From contig CATYJC010000005.1 in NCBI GenBank assembly GCA_958407555.1, positions 1 through 36,348 on the forward strand: a stretch of DNA of 36,348 nucleotides. Reading direction: 5' to 3'. A model generated the notes under the pieces. It worked only from the letters and a program-made list of their open reading frames with translations, made no database searches and was not told where the DNA came from. Positions within the stretch are counted from its first letter, which is position 1. Each line of letters begins with the position of its first letter. The stretch is from an uncultured Collinsella sp. GTDB lineage: Bacteria > Actinomycetota > Coriobacteriia > Coriobacteriales > Coriobacteriaceae. A program made the position numbers and the translations under genes. Below, piece after piece: positions 1 to 9,138 of the stretch.

Positions 1-171
1 GATCCGGTTCGACCGGGCCGCGCGGCAAGGAGATATATTGCCAGACCGGAGGGGCGTCCGGGGCGGGAATCTGGGCGCACACATTTCCTACACATATTGT
101 GATCCGACTAACGTTTGCCAACCGTTAACTACCGCTCGCCGAGCATCTCTTTATGTAAGGCAGTCTCATGG
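1..171. other. Intergenic stretch without a convincing gene
   Basis: No confident coding region, RNA gene or terminator is visible. An AAGGAG motif at 27-32 precedes a TTG at 38-40 that opens a 45-codon frame running into the end of the mutase gene. Its composition is poor and it resembles no family, so it is not called as a gene. Confidence 0.4.
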
Positions 172-1572
172 TTAATGCGGATACGTTCCCCTAGCTAAAG
201 CACAGCCAGCATCGAGCAACTCATCACGTTCTTCCACCGAGAACCCCTCGGCGTAGACGCGCACCACCGGTTCGGTCCCGCTAGGACGGACCAGCAGCCA
301 CGTGTCATCCTCGAATGCCAAACGCAAGCCATCCATATGACTAACGTTTTGCGGCACCTTGCCACAAATCGACTTGGGGTTTACGCCCGGCAGCAGGGTT
401 CGTAACGTTTCGGCATCTTCGGCCTCAAGGCGCAAATCGCGTCGACCGTAGCTCGTCTTACCAAAACTGTCCTCGAGTTGGTCGACCAGAACGCCCAAAG
501 GCGCGTCAGTCTTTGCCATAAGCTCACATAGAATCAGACAGGCGAGGATTCCATCGCGCTCGGGCATATGCGCGGCGATGCCGATACCACCGGCTTCTTC
601 GCCGCCTATGAGGACGCCGCCCTTCTTCATCTCTGCCGCTATATATTTGAAGCCGACCGGTTTGACGGTCACGCGGCAGCCAAGCGCCTCGGCAATGCGA
701 CGTACGAGCGTCGAGCACGAAAGATTGACGACGACGCGCCCCTCCAAATTTCGAAATTGAACCAAGTCGCCCAAAACGAGTGCCATGATCTGATGCGGAT
801 GAATATATCTGCCGCGCTCGTCAACCGCGCCGATACGGTCGGCGTCGCCGTCGGTCACCAGGCCAGCGCAAGCTCCGTCCTCGATAACCGTGCGCTCGCA
901 AGCGTCCACCCACGGCTCAACGGGGTCGGGGCAGATATCTTCTTGGTCAGGCGTCTGCCCGGCGTGAATCTCGTGCACCTCAACGCCAAGCTCGCGCAGC
1001 AAGTCGGCTAGATAGCCCTGGGCTGCGCCGCCCATGGGGTCAACCACCACGCGCAGGTGCGCGGCGCGGATGGCTTCGGCATCGACAAACGACGCCACCG
1101 CCTGCATATAGTCAGGAATGATATCCGCGGTGCGATATTGCCCCTCGATCCCCATTGGCTCGGGAGCCACGGTCTCTTCGAGCTCTTCGATGACATCCTG
1201 GTTGGCGGTCGAGCCGTCACCCATGCGAATCTTGAGGCACAGATAACCCTGCGGATGATGGGACCCCGTCACCATGAGCGCGCCGCACGCCTCACCGTCA
1301 TAAGCCGCCGCCCATGTAAGGGCAGGGGTCGGGACAGGTCGCGAAGTGAGCACGGCGTCTAGCCCGTGCGCTGCTAGCACACCCGCCGCAAGCTCAGCGA
1401 ACTCGTACGCCTGGGACCGGGTGTCGAACCCTATATATACCGTTTTGCCCGGATTAGTCTTTTGCCACAACTCGCCGACGGCATCGGCGATACGGGCAAC
1501 GTTATCGGCAGTGAAATCCTCATCGACGCGAGCACGCCAACCGTCAGTTCCAAAATGAATTATCGCGCACAC
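172..1572 (-). CDS. Phosphoglucomutase/phosphomannomutase family protein (alpha-D-phosphohexomutase)
   Basis: Cytoplasmic enzyme of the alpha-D-phosphohexomutase superfamily, which moves phosphate between C1 and C6 (or a related position) of a hexose. All four family signatures are visible over 466 residues: the phosphoserine loop TGSHHP near residue 104, the metal-binding DGDADR near 241-246, the sugar-binding GGEEAGG near 323-329 and the phosphate-binding RPSGTEP near 440. The reading frame stays open to 1656, but I chose the GTG at 1572 because it follows an AGGTG ribosome-binding site and puts the conserved FGTDGWRA block close to the N-terminus, as in relatives. The serine loop reads SHHP rather than the commoner SHNP. 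The substrate (glucose, mannose or glucosamine phosphate) cannot be fixed from sequence alone. It appears to be transcribed alone, since a terminator separates it from the next gene upstream. Confidence 0.9.
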   Translation of the reverse strand: MCAIIHFGTDGWRARVDEDFTADNVARIADAVGELWQKTNPGKTVYIGFDTRSQAYEFAELAAGVLAAHGLDAVLTSRPVPTPALTWAAAYDGEACGALMVTGSHHPQGYLCLKIRMGDGSTANQDVIEELEETVAPEPMGIEGQYRTADIIPDYMQAVASFVDAEAIRAAHLRVVVDPMGGAAQGYLADLLRELGVEVHEIHAGQTPDQEDICPDPVEPWVDACERTVIEDGACAGLVTDGDADRIGAVDERGRYIHPHQIMALVLGDLVQFRNLEGRVVVNLSCSTLVRRIAEALGCRVTVKPVGFKYIAAEMKKGGVLIGGEEAGGIGIAAHMPERDGILACLILCELMAKTDAPLGVLVDQLEDSFGKTSYGRRDLRLEAEDAETLRTLLPGVNPKSICGKVPQNVSHMDGLRLAFEDDTWLLVRPSGTEPVVRVYAEGFSVEERDELLDAGCALARGTYPH

Positions 1573-1692
1573 GCGCAGACACCTCACAGTGTTTGGATCA
1601 TGGTACGCATGAGGTATACCCGCAACACGCACTCGGCAACCTGCCGGCACCAGCATTCACCATTTGGGCAAATGCTGCCGATGACATGCAGG

Positions 1693-1726
1693 CAATAAAA
1701 AAACCGCCCCGTATGGAGCGGTTTTG
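1693..1726 (-). terminator. Rho-independent terminator after the homocysteine methyltransferase gene
   Basis: On the minus strand a 10-bp stem (AAACCGCTCC paired with GGGGCGGTTT, one G-U pair) closes a 4-nt loop and is followed by a run of T. It begins a few bases after the stop codon at 1731. Confidence 0.85.
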
Positions 1727-1730
1727 CCCT

Positions 1731-2624
1731 TTATATATCGAGGGCCTCGGCCATCGCTGCCGTAGTGATTGCCGTGGTTCCACAGCAACTGCCCACCATT
1801 GCGGCACCGGCATGCCTCCATTCGATGCATGCGCGCGCGAACGCTTCGGGGTTCTCGTGCCATACGGGACCATCCTGAGTCTGGACCGGATCGCCTACGT
1901 TGGGACGCACCGTGACGGGAGTAGTCGCCGATGCAACCATCCTGGGCACCGCCGCGTTCGCGGCCGCAAGCGAACAGCAATTAACACCAACCGAGCTTGC
2001 GCCGTGTTTTTCGGCGTACAAAACGGCTGCCTCGATGTTGAGGCCATCGCCCAACAGGTCGCCTTTATCGTCAACGACAAAACTCACCAGAACGGGCATG
2101 CCGTCGGCGGCATCTCGGGCGCCGGCAAGCATGGGCTGCAAATTACGGATAGACGTCACCGTCTCGATCAGCAGACCGTCAACACCAGCATTGAGCAAGG
2201 CGTACGCCTGCTCGCGCGCAATGCCTCGGATTTCACGATACTCGGCAGAATCCTCAGCAAACCACTCAATACCGATCGGGCCCATCGAACCCAGCAGCAG
2301 CTGAGGGTAAGCCTGGCGGGCATCGTCGACGGCCCCGCGATTGACCTCCGCCACGGACGGCGCAATCTGGTCGTGCTTGAGGGCATAGCTCGATGCCTGA
2401 AAGGTGTTGGTAATGAGCACTTGCGCGCCGGCGGCGACATACAGGCGATGGATACGAGAAACGGTCTGCGGCTCTGCCAGATTCCAAAACGCCGGTGGAA
2501 TGTCGGCGGCATCGTACTCACTCAACAGAACACTGCCCATGGGGCCCTGCGCCAACAAAGTCTCGCTCGACAAGCGGCGCGTAAGCTCCTCGGCACCAAA
2601 GCGGTTGTAATAACTCGTATCCAT
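1731..2624 (-). CDS. mmuM: Homocysteine S-methyltransferase (MmuM-like)
   Basis: Transfers a methyl group, typically from S-methylmethionine or S-adenosylmethionine, to homocysteine to give methionine. The 297-residue protein matches the single-domain Zn-dependent homocysteine methyltransferase family. The three zinc cysteines are visible as GVNC (Cys216) and GSCCGT (Cys280, Cys281), and the N-terminal barrel has the expected GPMGS motif near 27-31. The methyl donor cannot be read from sequence. The gene starts 10 nt after the stop of the DtxR/MntR-like regulator and ends in a terminator, so the two form a short operon. This places methionine recycling under a probable metal-sensing regulator, an inference from layout only. 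Confidence 0.88.
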   Translation of the reverse strand: MDTSYYNRFGAEELTRRLSSETLLAQGPMGSVLLSEYDAADIPPAFWNLAEPQTVSRIHRLYVAAGAQVLITNTFQASSYALKHDQIAPSVAEVNRGAVDDARQAYPQLLLGSMGPIGIEWFAEDSAEYREIRGIAREQAYALLNAGVDGLLIETVTSIRNLQPMLAGARDAADGMPVLVSFVVDDKGDLLGDGLNIEAAVLYAEKHGASSVGVNCCSLAAANAAVPRMVASATTPVTVRPNVGDPVQTQDGPVWHENPEAFARACIEWRHAGAAMVGSCCGTTAITTAAMAEALDI

Positions 2625-2634
2625 ATATATCCCG

Positions 2635-3057
2635 CTATTCCTCGACGCTGATTCCCTGCTTTTCGAGATAGGCGAGCCAGCGGTTCATCGTGTCCTCGGA
2701 AAGCGCATGCTCCATCATGCAGGCCTCGGAATCGGCTCGCTCAAATTCGACACCGAGCTCCTGAACCAAAAACGTGCGGATGAGGCGATGACGGTACCAT
2801 ATAGCCGTGCCAACCTCGCGGCCGCGATCGGTCAGGATTACCTTGCCGTAGTGCGATTGCTCGACAAGCTCGGATGCCTTGAGCGCCGAAACCGCTTTAT
2901 TGACCGATGCCTTGGAGACGCCAAGGCGCTGCGCGATGTCGACCGATCGCACGCCGTTGGTTTCTCCCTCTTCGCTTTCAATGCGAACCATGCACTCCAA
3001 GTAGTCTTCGTTCGCCACCGTTAGGTGTAGCTCGCGCGAGCTATTTGTCGTATCCAT
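2635..3057 (-). CDS. DtxR/MntR family metal-dependent transcriptional regulator
   Basis: Metal-responsive DNA-binding repressor family that senses iron or manganese. The 140-residue protein has an N-terminal winged helix (helix-turn-helix near 40-60, DIAQRLGVSKASVNKAVSAL) and the family dimerisation/metal domain: RHRLIRTFLVQELGV with His90, then the C-x2-E-H set at Cys113, Glu116 and His117, matching DtxR Cys102, Glu105 and His106. It has no C-terminal SH3-like domain, as in the short MntR type. The cysteine ligand favours a DtxR/IdeR-like site. I used the ATG at 3057, which follows AAGGGA at good spacing; two more starts lie within 21 bases upstream. It is divergent from pepT and shares with it an intergenic region holding a perfect palindrome, a likely operator. 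Confidence 0.88.
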   Translation of the reverse strand: MDTTNSSRELHLTVANEDYLECMVRIESEEGETNGVRSVDIAQRLGVSKASVNKAVSALKASELVEQSHYGKVILTDRGREVGTAIWYRHRLIRTFLVQELGVEFERADSEACMMEHALSEDTMNRWLAYLEKQGISVEE

Positions 3058-3088
3058 GAACATCCGTCCCTTCTGCACTCAATGGCTG

Positions 3089-3094
3089 ATTCTA
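3089..3094 (-). promoter_or_regulatory. Candidate -10 box for the regulator/methyltransferase operon
   Basis: TAGAAT on the minus strand, about 30 bases before the regulator start codon. With a 17-bp spacer the -35 position falls inside the palindrome at 3111-3130. No good -35 hexamer is visible, so this is a tentative call. Confidence 0.4.
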
Positions 3095-3110
3095 CCCCAT
3101 CCAAGCGTCG

Positions 3111-3130
3111 CGGTATGCCGCGGCATACCG
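3111..3130. promoter_or_regulatory. Perfect 20-bp palindrome between divergent promoters, probable operator
   Basis: CGGTATGCCGCGGCATACCG is an uninterrupted perfect palindrome. It covers the -35 region of the minus-strand candidate promoter (-10 at 3089-3094) and abuts the extended -10 of the plus-strand candidate promoter (3131-3139). A dimeric regulator bound here could control both directions. The neighbouring DtxR/MntR-like protein is the obvious candidate, but the sequence is not a classic DtxR or MntR box. Confidence 0.6.
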
Positions 3131-3139
3131 TGCTAGAGT
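3131..3139 (+). promoter_or_regulatory. Candidate extended -10 promoter of pepT
   Basis: TGCTAGAGT reads as a TGn extended -10 element (TAGAGT at 3134-3139) about 39 bases before the pepT start. The -35 position lies in the palindrome and does not resemble TTGACA, which fits an extended -10 promoter. Confidence 0.4.
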
Positions 3140-3177
3140 TCTTGTTGCACACGACGACCAAGATTGGAGCGATCTTT

Positions 3178-4425
3178 ATGGAAAACACCACCACGAACCC
3201 CGACGTCCTCGAACGTTTTTTGCGCTATGTCCAGATCAACACGCAGTCCGAGGATGCCAACTGCGACCAGGTGCCGTCGAGCACCGTACAGTTTGACCTT
3301 GCCAACGTGCTTGCCGAAGAACTGCGCGAGCTGGGTGCAACCGATGCCCATGTAACCGAAAACGCCTATGTCTGCGCGCACATTCCCGCTAGCGCCGGTT
3401 CCGAGAATAAGCCCGCCCTGGGCCTGATCGCGCACCTCGATACCACCGAGGTCGCGCCGGGCGCCGGCGTAGCGCCGCACATCGTGCACTACGAGGGCGG
3501 CGATCTGGTTTGCGGCATCGTCGACGGCAAGCCCGTGTCCATGAGCACCGCCAAACTTCCTGCCCTCAACAACCTGGTGGGTGAGGACCTTGTCTGCACC
3601 GACGGAACTACGCTGCTGGGCGCCGACGACAAGGCGGGTGTCGCCGAAATCATGGCGCTTGTCGCACGCATCGCGCAGGATCCCTCCCTGCCCCATCCCG
3701 CGCTCGGCATTTGCTTCTGCCCGGACGAGGAAATCGGTCACGGTGCCGAGCTGTTGGATATCGAGGCCTTCGGCTGCAAGTACGCTTACACGGTCGACGG
3801 CGGTCCGGTTGGCGAGCTTGAGTGGGAGTGCTTCAACGCCGCCGAGGCAACCGTTCGCTTTGAGGGCCAGTCCATTCACCCCGGCGACGCCAAGGGGCGC
3901 ATGGTCAACGCGGGCAACCTGTTCTGCGACTTCAACGCCCTGCTCCCCTACGAGCAGCGCCCGGAATACACCGAGGGCTACGAGGGCTTCTATCACCTTG
4001 AGGGCGTCTCGGCAACGGTCGACCATGCCACGGCGCGCTATATCGTCCGTGATCACGATGCCGCCAAGTTCCAGCAGAAACTCGAGCTGATGAATGCCGC
4101 CGCCGCACTGCTCAACCAGCGACTGGGCGAGGAGCGCGTAACGGTCGAGATTAAGCAGCAGTATCGAAATATGGCCGAGATCGTTCGTGACTATCCCGAG
4201 CTTATTGATGTTGCCAAGGAAGCCTGCCTTGCCTGCGGCGTTGAGCCCCAAGTACTGCCGATTCGCGGCGGCACCGACGGCGCACAGCTGTCGTTCCGCG
4301 GCCTGCCCTGCCCCAACCTCTCGACAGGCGGCTACTGTTACCACGGCGTCAACGAGTTTGTCCCGGTCAGCTCGCTCGTCAAGATGACCGACGTCCTGCA
4401 GGAGCTCGTCGCCCGTTTCGCATAA
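3178..4425 (+). CDS. pepT: Peptidase T (tripeptide aminopeptidase)
   Basis: Cytoplasmic M20B metallopeptidase that removes the N-terminal residue from tripeptides in the last steps of peptide use. The 415-residue product has the dinuclear zinc site of the family: HLDTTE with His86 and Asp88, the GADDKAG block with Asp150, and the PDEEIGHG block with the catalytic and ligand glutamates at 184-185. The GQSIHPGDAKGRMVNA segment is typical of PepT. The frame is open from 3082, but the ATG at 3178 has GGAG 8 bases upstream and gives the usual family length. It is the only gene of the window on the plus strand, divergent from the metalloregulator, and ends in its own terminator. Confidence 0.93.
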   Translation: MENTTTNPDVLERFLRYVQINTQSEDANCDQVPSSTVQFDLANVLAEELRELGATDAHVTENAYVCAHIPASAGSENKPALGLIAHLDTTEVAPGAGVAPHIVHYEGGDLVCGIVDGKPVSMSTAKLPALNNLVGEDLVCTDGTTLLGADDKAGVAEIMALVARIAQDPSLPHPALGICFCPDEEIGHGAELLDIEAFGCKYAYTVDGGPVGELEWECFNAAEATVRFEGQSIHPGDAKGRMVNAGNLFCDFNALLPYEQRPEYTEGYEGFYHLEGVSATVDHATARYIVRDHDAAKFQQKLELMNAAAALLNQRLGEERVTVEIKQQYRNMAEIVRDYPELIDVAKEACLACGVEPQVLPIRGGTDGAQLSFRGLPCPNLSTGGYCYHGVNEFVPVSSLVKMTDVLQELVARFA

Positions 4426-4451
4426 GACTGGCTGCATAAGCCCAAAAGACG

Positions 4452-4488
4452 AATCGCCCCGTCCTCAACCGAGAACGGGGCGATTTTT
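4452..4488 (+). terminator. Terminator downstream of pepT
   Basis: An 11-bp stem (AATCGCCCCGT with ACGGGGCGATT) closes a 12-nt loop and is followed by TTTTT on the plus strand, 27 bases after the pepT stop codon. Confidence 0.85.
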
Positions 4489-4511
4489 GGTGTAAGAAAA
4501 GTAGTCGGCAT

Positions 4512-4676
4512 CGCAGGTTGAGCCAACGTCAGCGAGCGACGTCCAGGGCGAACAAGTTGGCATGAAAAAGGCAGGGCATTGACCTTCTGGTCATGCCCTG
4601 CCTTTTGAATGACAAATTGTCGCCCTGGGCGGCGCGCAGCGTCGAGCCGTTACGGCGTTTGGTAAAACGCCGTAAC
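4512..4676. repeat. Nested-hairpin intergenic element, copy A
   Basis: Layout on the plus strand: box CGCAGGTTGAGC (4512-4523); outer stem CGTCCAGGGCG (4540-4550) pairing with CGCCCTGGGCG (4621-4631); inner hairpin (4566-4606) with a long GGCAGGGCAT stem; box GCAGCGTCGAGC (4636-4647); and a perfect 12-bp hairpin with loop GGTA (4649-4676). The last base touches the stop codon of the LytR-CpsA-Psr gene. Copies B (20049-20211) and C (36120-36228) share this architecture. No T-run follows the terminal hairpin on either strand, so it is not a standard terminator. It could be a mobile palindromic repeat or a structured 3'-UTR RNA. Confidence 0.75.
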
Positions 4677-5903
4677 TTAGTAGTTGGCTTCGTAGCCGTT
4701 GCCGTCACCGGTGGGCTCTTCGTAGTAATCGGAGCCGTCGCTCGAATCGTCGGAATCGTCCGAGCCACCCGACGAGGTCGCGGTGCCATATGCGTAGTCC
4801 TCGGACGTATTGTTGTTGAGGTCACCGATCGTGGAGCTGGAGCCGTCTGAAAGGCCCATGGTGTTGGGGCCCTTGGGATCCTCACCGGCGTCGACGCGGG
4901 CCATCATTTCCTTAAGCTCGTCTTCGTAGACAAAGACATAGCTCACGCCGTCGATCATAGTGCTGTCGTCAGCATACGAAGGCAGGTTGGCCGAGTAGAT
5001 GCCCTCGACATCCATGCCGCGCATGGCATTAACCGTGGAGACGATATCCTGAACGCTCATATCGGTTACGAGCATATCGGACAGCGAATTAACCAGGCCA
5101 AAGATCTTCGTGGCATCGAAGTTATTGAGAATCTGGTTGGCAAGGGCGCCAAGCACCTGACGCTGATGGCGCATGCGCGTGTAATCGCCGTCGGCATAGG
5201 TGTAGCGGCAGCGGGCATAGGTAAGGGCAGTAGCGCCGTCCATATGCTGCTGACCAGCGGTAATCTTAATATCCAGGTGCTCGGGATCGTCGACGTCGTC
5301 GGTCGCGTTGATGTCGATACCGCCAACCGAATCAATAAGCGACTGCATGCCGTCAAAGCTGACCTCGGCATAGTGAGAAATCTGCACGCCGCACAGCTCG
5401 TTGACCGCCTGGACCATGGCCTCGGCGCCGCCAACGGTGTGGCAGGCGTTGATCTTCATGGTCTCGCCCTTGTACACGACCTTGGTGTCGCGCGGAACGG
5501 AAATGAGCGTCGCCTGCTTTTGCGTGGGGTCGATGCGTGCCAGGATAATCGAGTCGGCACGATACGTATCCTCGCCCGGACGACCGTCGGTACCAAGAAG
5601 CAACACGTAGAACGGATCTTTTGCCTCATTGGTATCGACCAGAATCTGGCGCAGGTTGTTGGTAATGACATTGGAGTCGCCAAGCTTGCCCATGATAGTG
5701 GCAAACCACAGACCCGCAGCAGTCGTGGCGCTCAGCAGCACGCCGAGTACGGCGATGAGAGCTACGCGGCGAACCGTGCGGCCGCGACGGCGCTGACGGG
5801 CGCGCTCGGAATAGCGTGCGACATTGTCGCGGCTGTAGATCTTGGCCTGCGCACCAGTCGAGGGTCTTCGGGTGTTATCCGCTAGGGGTTTCTTGTTAAA
5901 CAT
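4677..5903 (-). CDS. LytR-CpsA-Psr (LCP) family glycopolymer transferase
   Basis: Membrane-anchored enzyme family that attaches anionic glycopolymers to peptidoglycan from lipid-linked precursors. The 408-residue protein has a basic cytoplasmic N-terminus, one transmembrane helix near 46-70 and an extracellular LCP domain. Family motifs are visible: LLLGTDGR, the acidic/arginine stretch ending RADSIILARIDP, and SVPRDT. The C-terminal tail is rich in Asp, Ser, Glu and Gly and looks disordered. The ATG at 5903 follows AGG at suitable spacing; a TTG two codons upstream has no room for a ribosome-binding site. It starts 12 nt after the murA stop, so the two wall genes are probably cotranscribed. 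Confidence 0.9.
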   Translation of the reverse strand: MFNKKPLADNTRRPSTGAQAKIYSRDNVARYSERARQRRRGRTVRRVALIAVLGVLLSATTAAGLWFATIMGKLGDSNVITNNLRQILVDTNEAKDPFYVLLLGTDGRPGEDTYRADSIILARIDPTQKQATLISVPRDTKVVYKGETMKINACHTVGGAEAMVQAVNELCGVQISHYAEVSFDGMQSLIDSVGGIDINATDDVDDPEHLDIKITAGQQHMDGATALTYARCRYTYADGDYTRMRHQRQVLGALANQILNNFDATKIFGLVNSLSDMLVTDMSVQDIVSTVNAMRGMDVEGIYSANLPSYADDSTMIDGVSYVFVYEDELKEMMARVDAGEDPKGPNTMGLSDGSSSTIGDLNNNTSEDYAYGTATSSGGSDDSDDSSDGSDYYEEPTGDGNGYEANY

Positions 5904-5915
5904 AGGCAACCTGCA

Positions 5916-7199
5916 TTAGTAGATGACGGGATCGGGAACGGTGGCATGTTCGACATGCGCGCCAAGCGCCTGCAGCTTTTCGACAAACTGCTCGTAGCCA
6001 CGTTTGATGTGATGGATGGCCGAGACCTCGGTAACGCCATCGGCGATAAGACCGGCAACCACAAGCGCCGCGCCGCCACGCAGGTCGGGTGAGGTGACCT
6101 GTGCGCCCGAGAAGCCCTTGACGCCGTGAATCATGGCGTGATGGCTCTCGATACGAATATCGGCACCCATACGCACGAGCTCGGAGGCGAACATGAAGCG
6201 GTTCTCGAAGATGTTCTCGGTAATTACGGAGCTTCCGTCGGCAAGGGCCGAAAGCACCATGATCTGCGCCTGCATGTCGGTCGGGAAACCCGGGAACGGA
6301 AGCGTCTGGATATCGACCGGCTTGATGCGCTCGACGCGATTGACATGGACACCGTTCTCGATACGCTTGCACTCGATGCCCATAAGTTCCATCTTTTTGA
6401 GCACCATGCCCAGGTGGATGGGGCAGAAGCCCGTAACATCGACGCCGCGTTCATCGGCCATGAGGGCGCCGGCGACGATAAAGGTGCCGGCCTCGATGCG
6501 GTCGCCCACCACGCAATGGGTAACGGGATGCAGCTCCTCCACGCCCTCGATGGTCACGACGGGAGTGCCCGCGCCGACAATCTTGGCACCCATCTCGTTA
6601 AGCATGTTGGCAAGGTCGACGATCTCGGGCTCACGGGCCGCGTTGTCGATAACCGTGGTGCCCTGCGCGCGCACGGCAGCCATGATGAGGTTCTCGGTAG
6701 CGCCCACGCTCGCAAACTCGAGCGTGACGGTGGTGCCGTGCAGACCCTGGGGAGCACTGGCGTTGATGTAGCCGTGGGCGGTGTCGAACTCGACGCCCAG
6801 AGCCTCGAGACCCAAGATATGCATATCAATCTTGCGAGCGCCCAGGTTGCAGCCGCCCGGCATGGCGATCTTGGCGCGATGGAAACGACCCAGCAGGGGG
6901 CCCATCACAGCCGTGGAGGCGCGCATCTTGGCGACGAGCTCGTAGGGCGCCTCCCAAGAATCGACCTGGGAGGTATCGATCTCGAGCGTGTGCTCGTCGA
7001 GAACATCGATCGTAGCGCCCATACCCTTGAGCACCTTGCCCATCACGTGGACATCGGAAATATCAGGCACGTTCTGCAACGTCGTCTTGCCCGGCGCCAG
7101 AAGCGTTGCCGCCATGAGTTTGAGTGCGGAGTTCTTTGCACCCGAGACGGGCACGGATCCTCCGATGGCGTGGCCACCCTCAACACGGATAATATCCAA
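5916..7199 (-). CDS. murA: UDP-N-acetylglucosamine 1-carboxyvinyltransferase (MurA)
   Basis: Catalyses the first committed step of peptidoglycan synthesis, transferring enolpyruvate from phosphoenolpyruvate to UDP-GlcNAc in the cytoplasm. The 427 residues match the family length. SGAKNSALK near 19-27 holds the conserved Lys-Asn pair, and GGCNLGARKIDMH carries the active-site cysteine at 117, the residue attacked by fosfomycin. The start is TTG, supported by AAGGGG 7 bases upstream. The gene follows atpC, an arrangement also found in Bacillus subtilis. The atpC terminator ends only about 13 bases before the start codon, leaving no room for a separate promoter, so expression probably relies on read-through from the atp operon. 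Confidence 0.95.
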   Translation of the reverse strand: MDIIRVEGGHAIGGSVPVSGAKNSALKLMAATLLAPGKTTLQNVPDISDVHVMGKVLKGMGATIDVLDEHTLEIDTSQVDSWEAPYELVAKMRASTAVMGPLLGRFHRAKIAMPGGCNLGARKIDMHILGLEALGVEFDTAHGYINASAPQGLHGTTVTLEFASVGATENLIMAAVRAQGTTVIDNAAREPEIVDLANMLNEMGAKIVGAGTPVVTIEGVEELHPVTHCVVGDRIEAGTFIVAGALMADERGVDVTGFCPIHLGMVLKKMELMGIECKRIENGVHVNRVERIKPVDIQTLPFPGFPTDMQAQIMVLSALADGSSVITENIFENRFMFASELVRMGADIRIESHHAMIHGVKGFSGAQVTSPDLRGGAALVVAGLIADGVTEVSAIHHIKRGYEQFVEKLQALGAHVEHATVPDPVIY

Positions 7200-7212
7200 G
7201 GTCTACCCCTTC

Positions 7213-7252
7213 AAAAAGCATGCCCGGGGTGGCTGGGCCATCCCGGGCATGA
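7213..7252 (-). terminator. Terminator/attenuator between atpC and murA
   Basis: CATGCCCGGG pairs with CCCGGGCATG around a loop that can pair further, followed on the minus strand by TTTTT (7213-7217). It lies after atpC and immediately before the murA ribosome-binding site. Confidence 0.8.
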
Positions 7253-7287
7253 TGTGTTCGCAAATGGTCGAACGCTAAAACGTTTGA

Positions 7288-7680
7288 CTATTGGGCAAGC
7301 TTGAGCTTACACCATGCGATTTCATTATAGAGGTAGGCGCGGCGTGCATCATCCTCCGACAAATTACCCAGCTTCTCTTCAAAACCTTGAATATCAGCTT
7401 TAACCTTGTCGGCGTCGACGGTCGCCAAATCGCAAGCGCGCTCGGCGAGGACGGTCACGACATCGTCCGCAACCTGGGCATAGCCGCCGGCCACGGCAAA
7501 CGTGTGGTCGACAGTGCCCATGGCCTTATCGGAAACGCGAACGTAACCGCGGTCGATCGTGCAGATCTCGCTGGAGTGAGCAGGCAAAACGCCAAACTCG
7601 CCATCCGTGGACGGAATCGACACAAACGCAGCGTCGCCCTCATAGGCGCAGCTCACGGGGCACACGATGCGGATACGCAT
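7288..7680 (-). CDS. atpC: ATP synthase F1 subunit epsilon
   Basis: Central-stalk subunit of the F1 motor that links gamma to the c-ring and restrains ATP hydrolysis. The 130-residue protein has the N-terminal beta-sandwich (VSIPSTDGEFGVLPAHS matches the conserved GxxGILPGH region) and a C-terminal helical hairpin ending in the ARRAYLYNEIAWCKLKLAQ segment. It is the last gene of the atp operon, 3 bases after atpD, and is followed by a strong terminator. Confidence 0.95.
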   Translation of the reverse strand: MRIRIVCPVSCAYEGDAAFVSIPSTDGEFGVLPAHSSEICTIDRGYVRVSDKAMGTVDHTFAVAGGYAQVADDVVTVLAERACDLATVDADKVKADIQGFEEKLGNLSEDDARRAYLYNEIAWCKLKLAQ

Positions 7681-7683
7681 AAC

Positions 7684-9137
<1,454 letters not shown>

Positions 9138-9138
<1 letters not shown>

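Noticed and set aside
38..175. 45-codon plus-strand frame with a good AAGGAG site and TTG start
   Set aside because: No family resemblance, Arg/Gly-rich composition, and it runs antisense into the end of the mutase gene.
4649..4676. Simple terminator for the LCP gene
   Set aside because: The 12-bp hairpin is strong but is followed by GC-rich sequence rather than T on the minus strand, and the same hairpin recurs as part of a larger element.
4529..4885. 118-codon minus-strand frame sharing a DNLSFKRQG peptide with a frame near 36200
   Set aside because: The shared peptide comes from the repeated hairpin element at both places, not from a protein family. The frame also overlaps the LCP gene.
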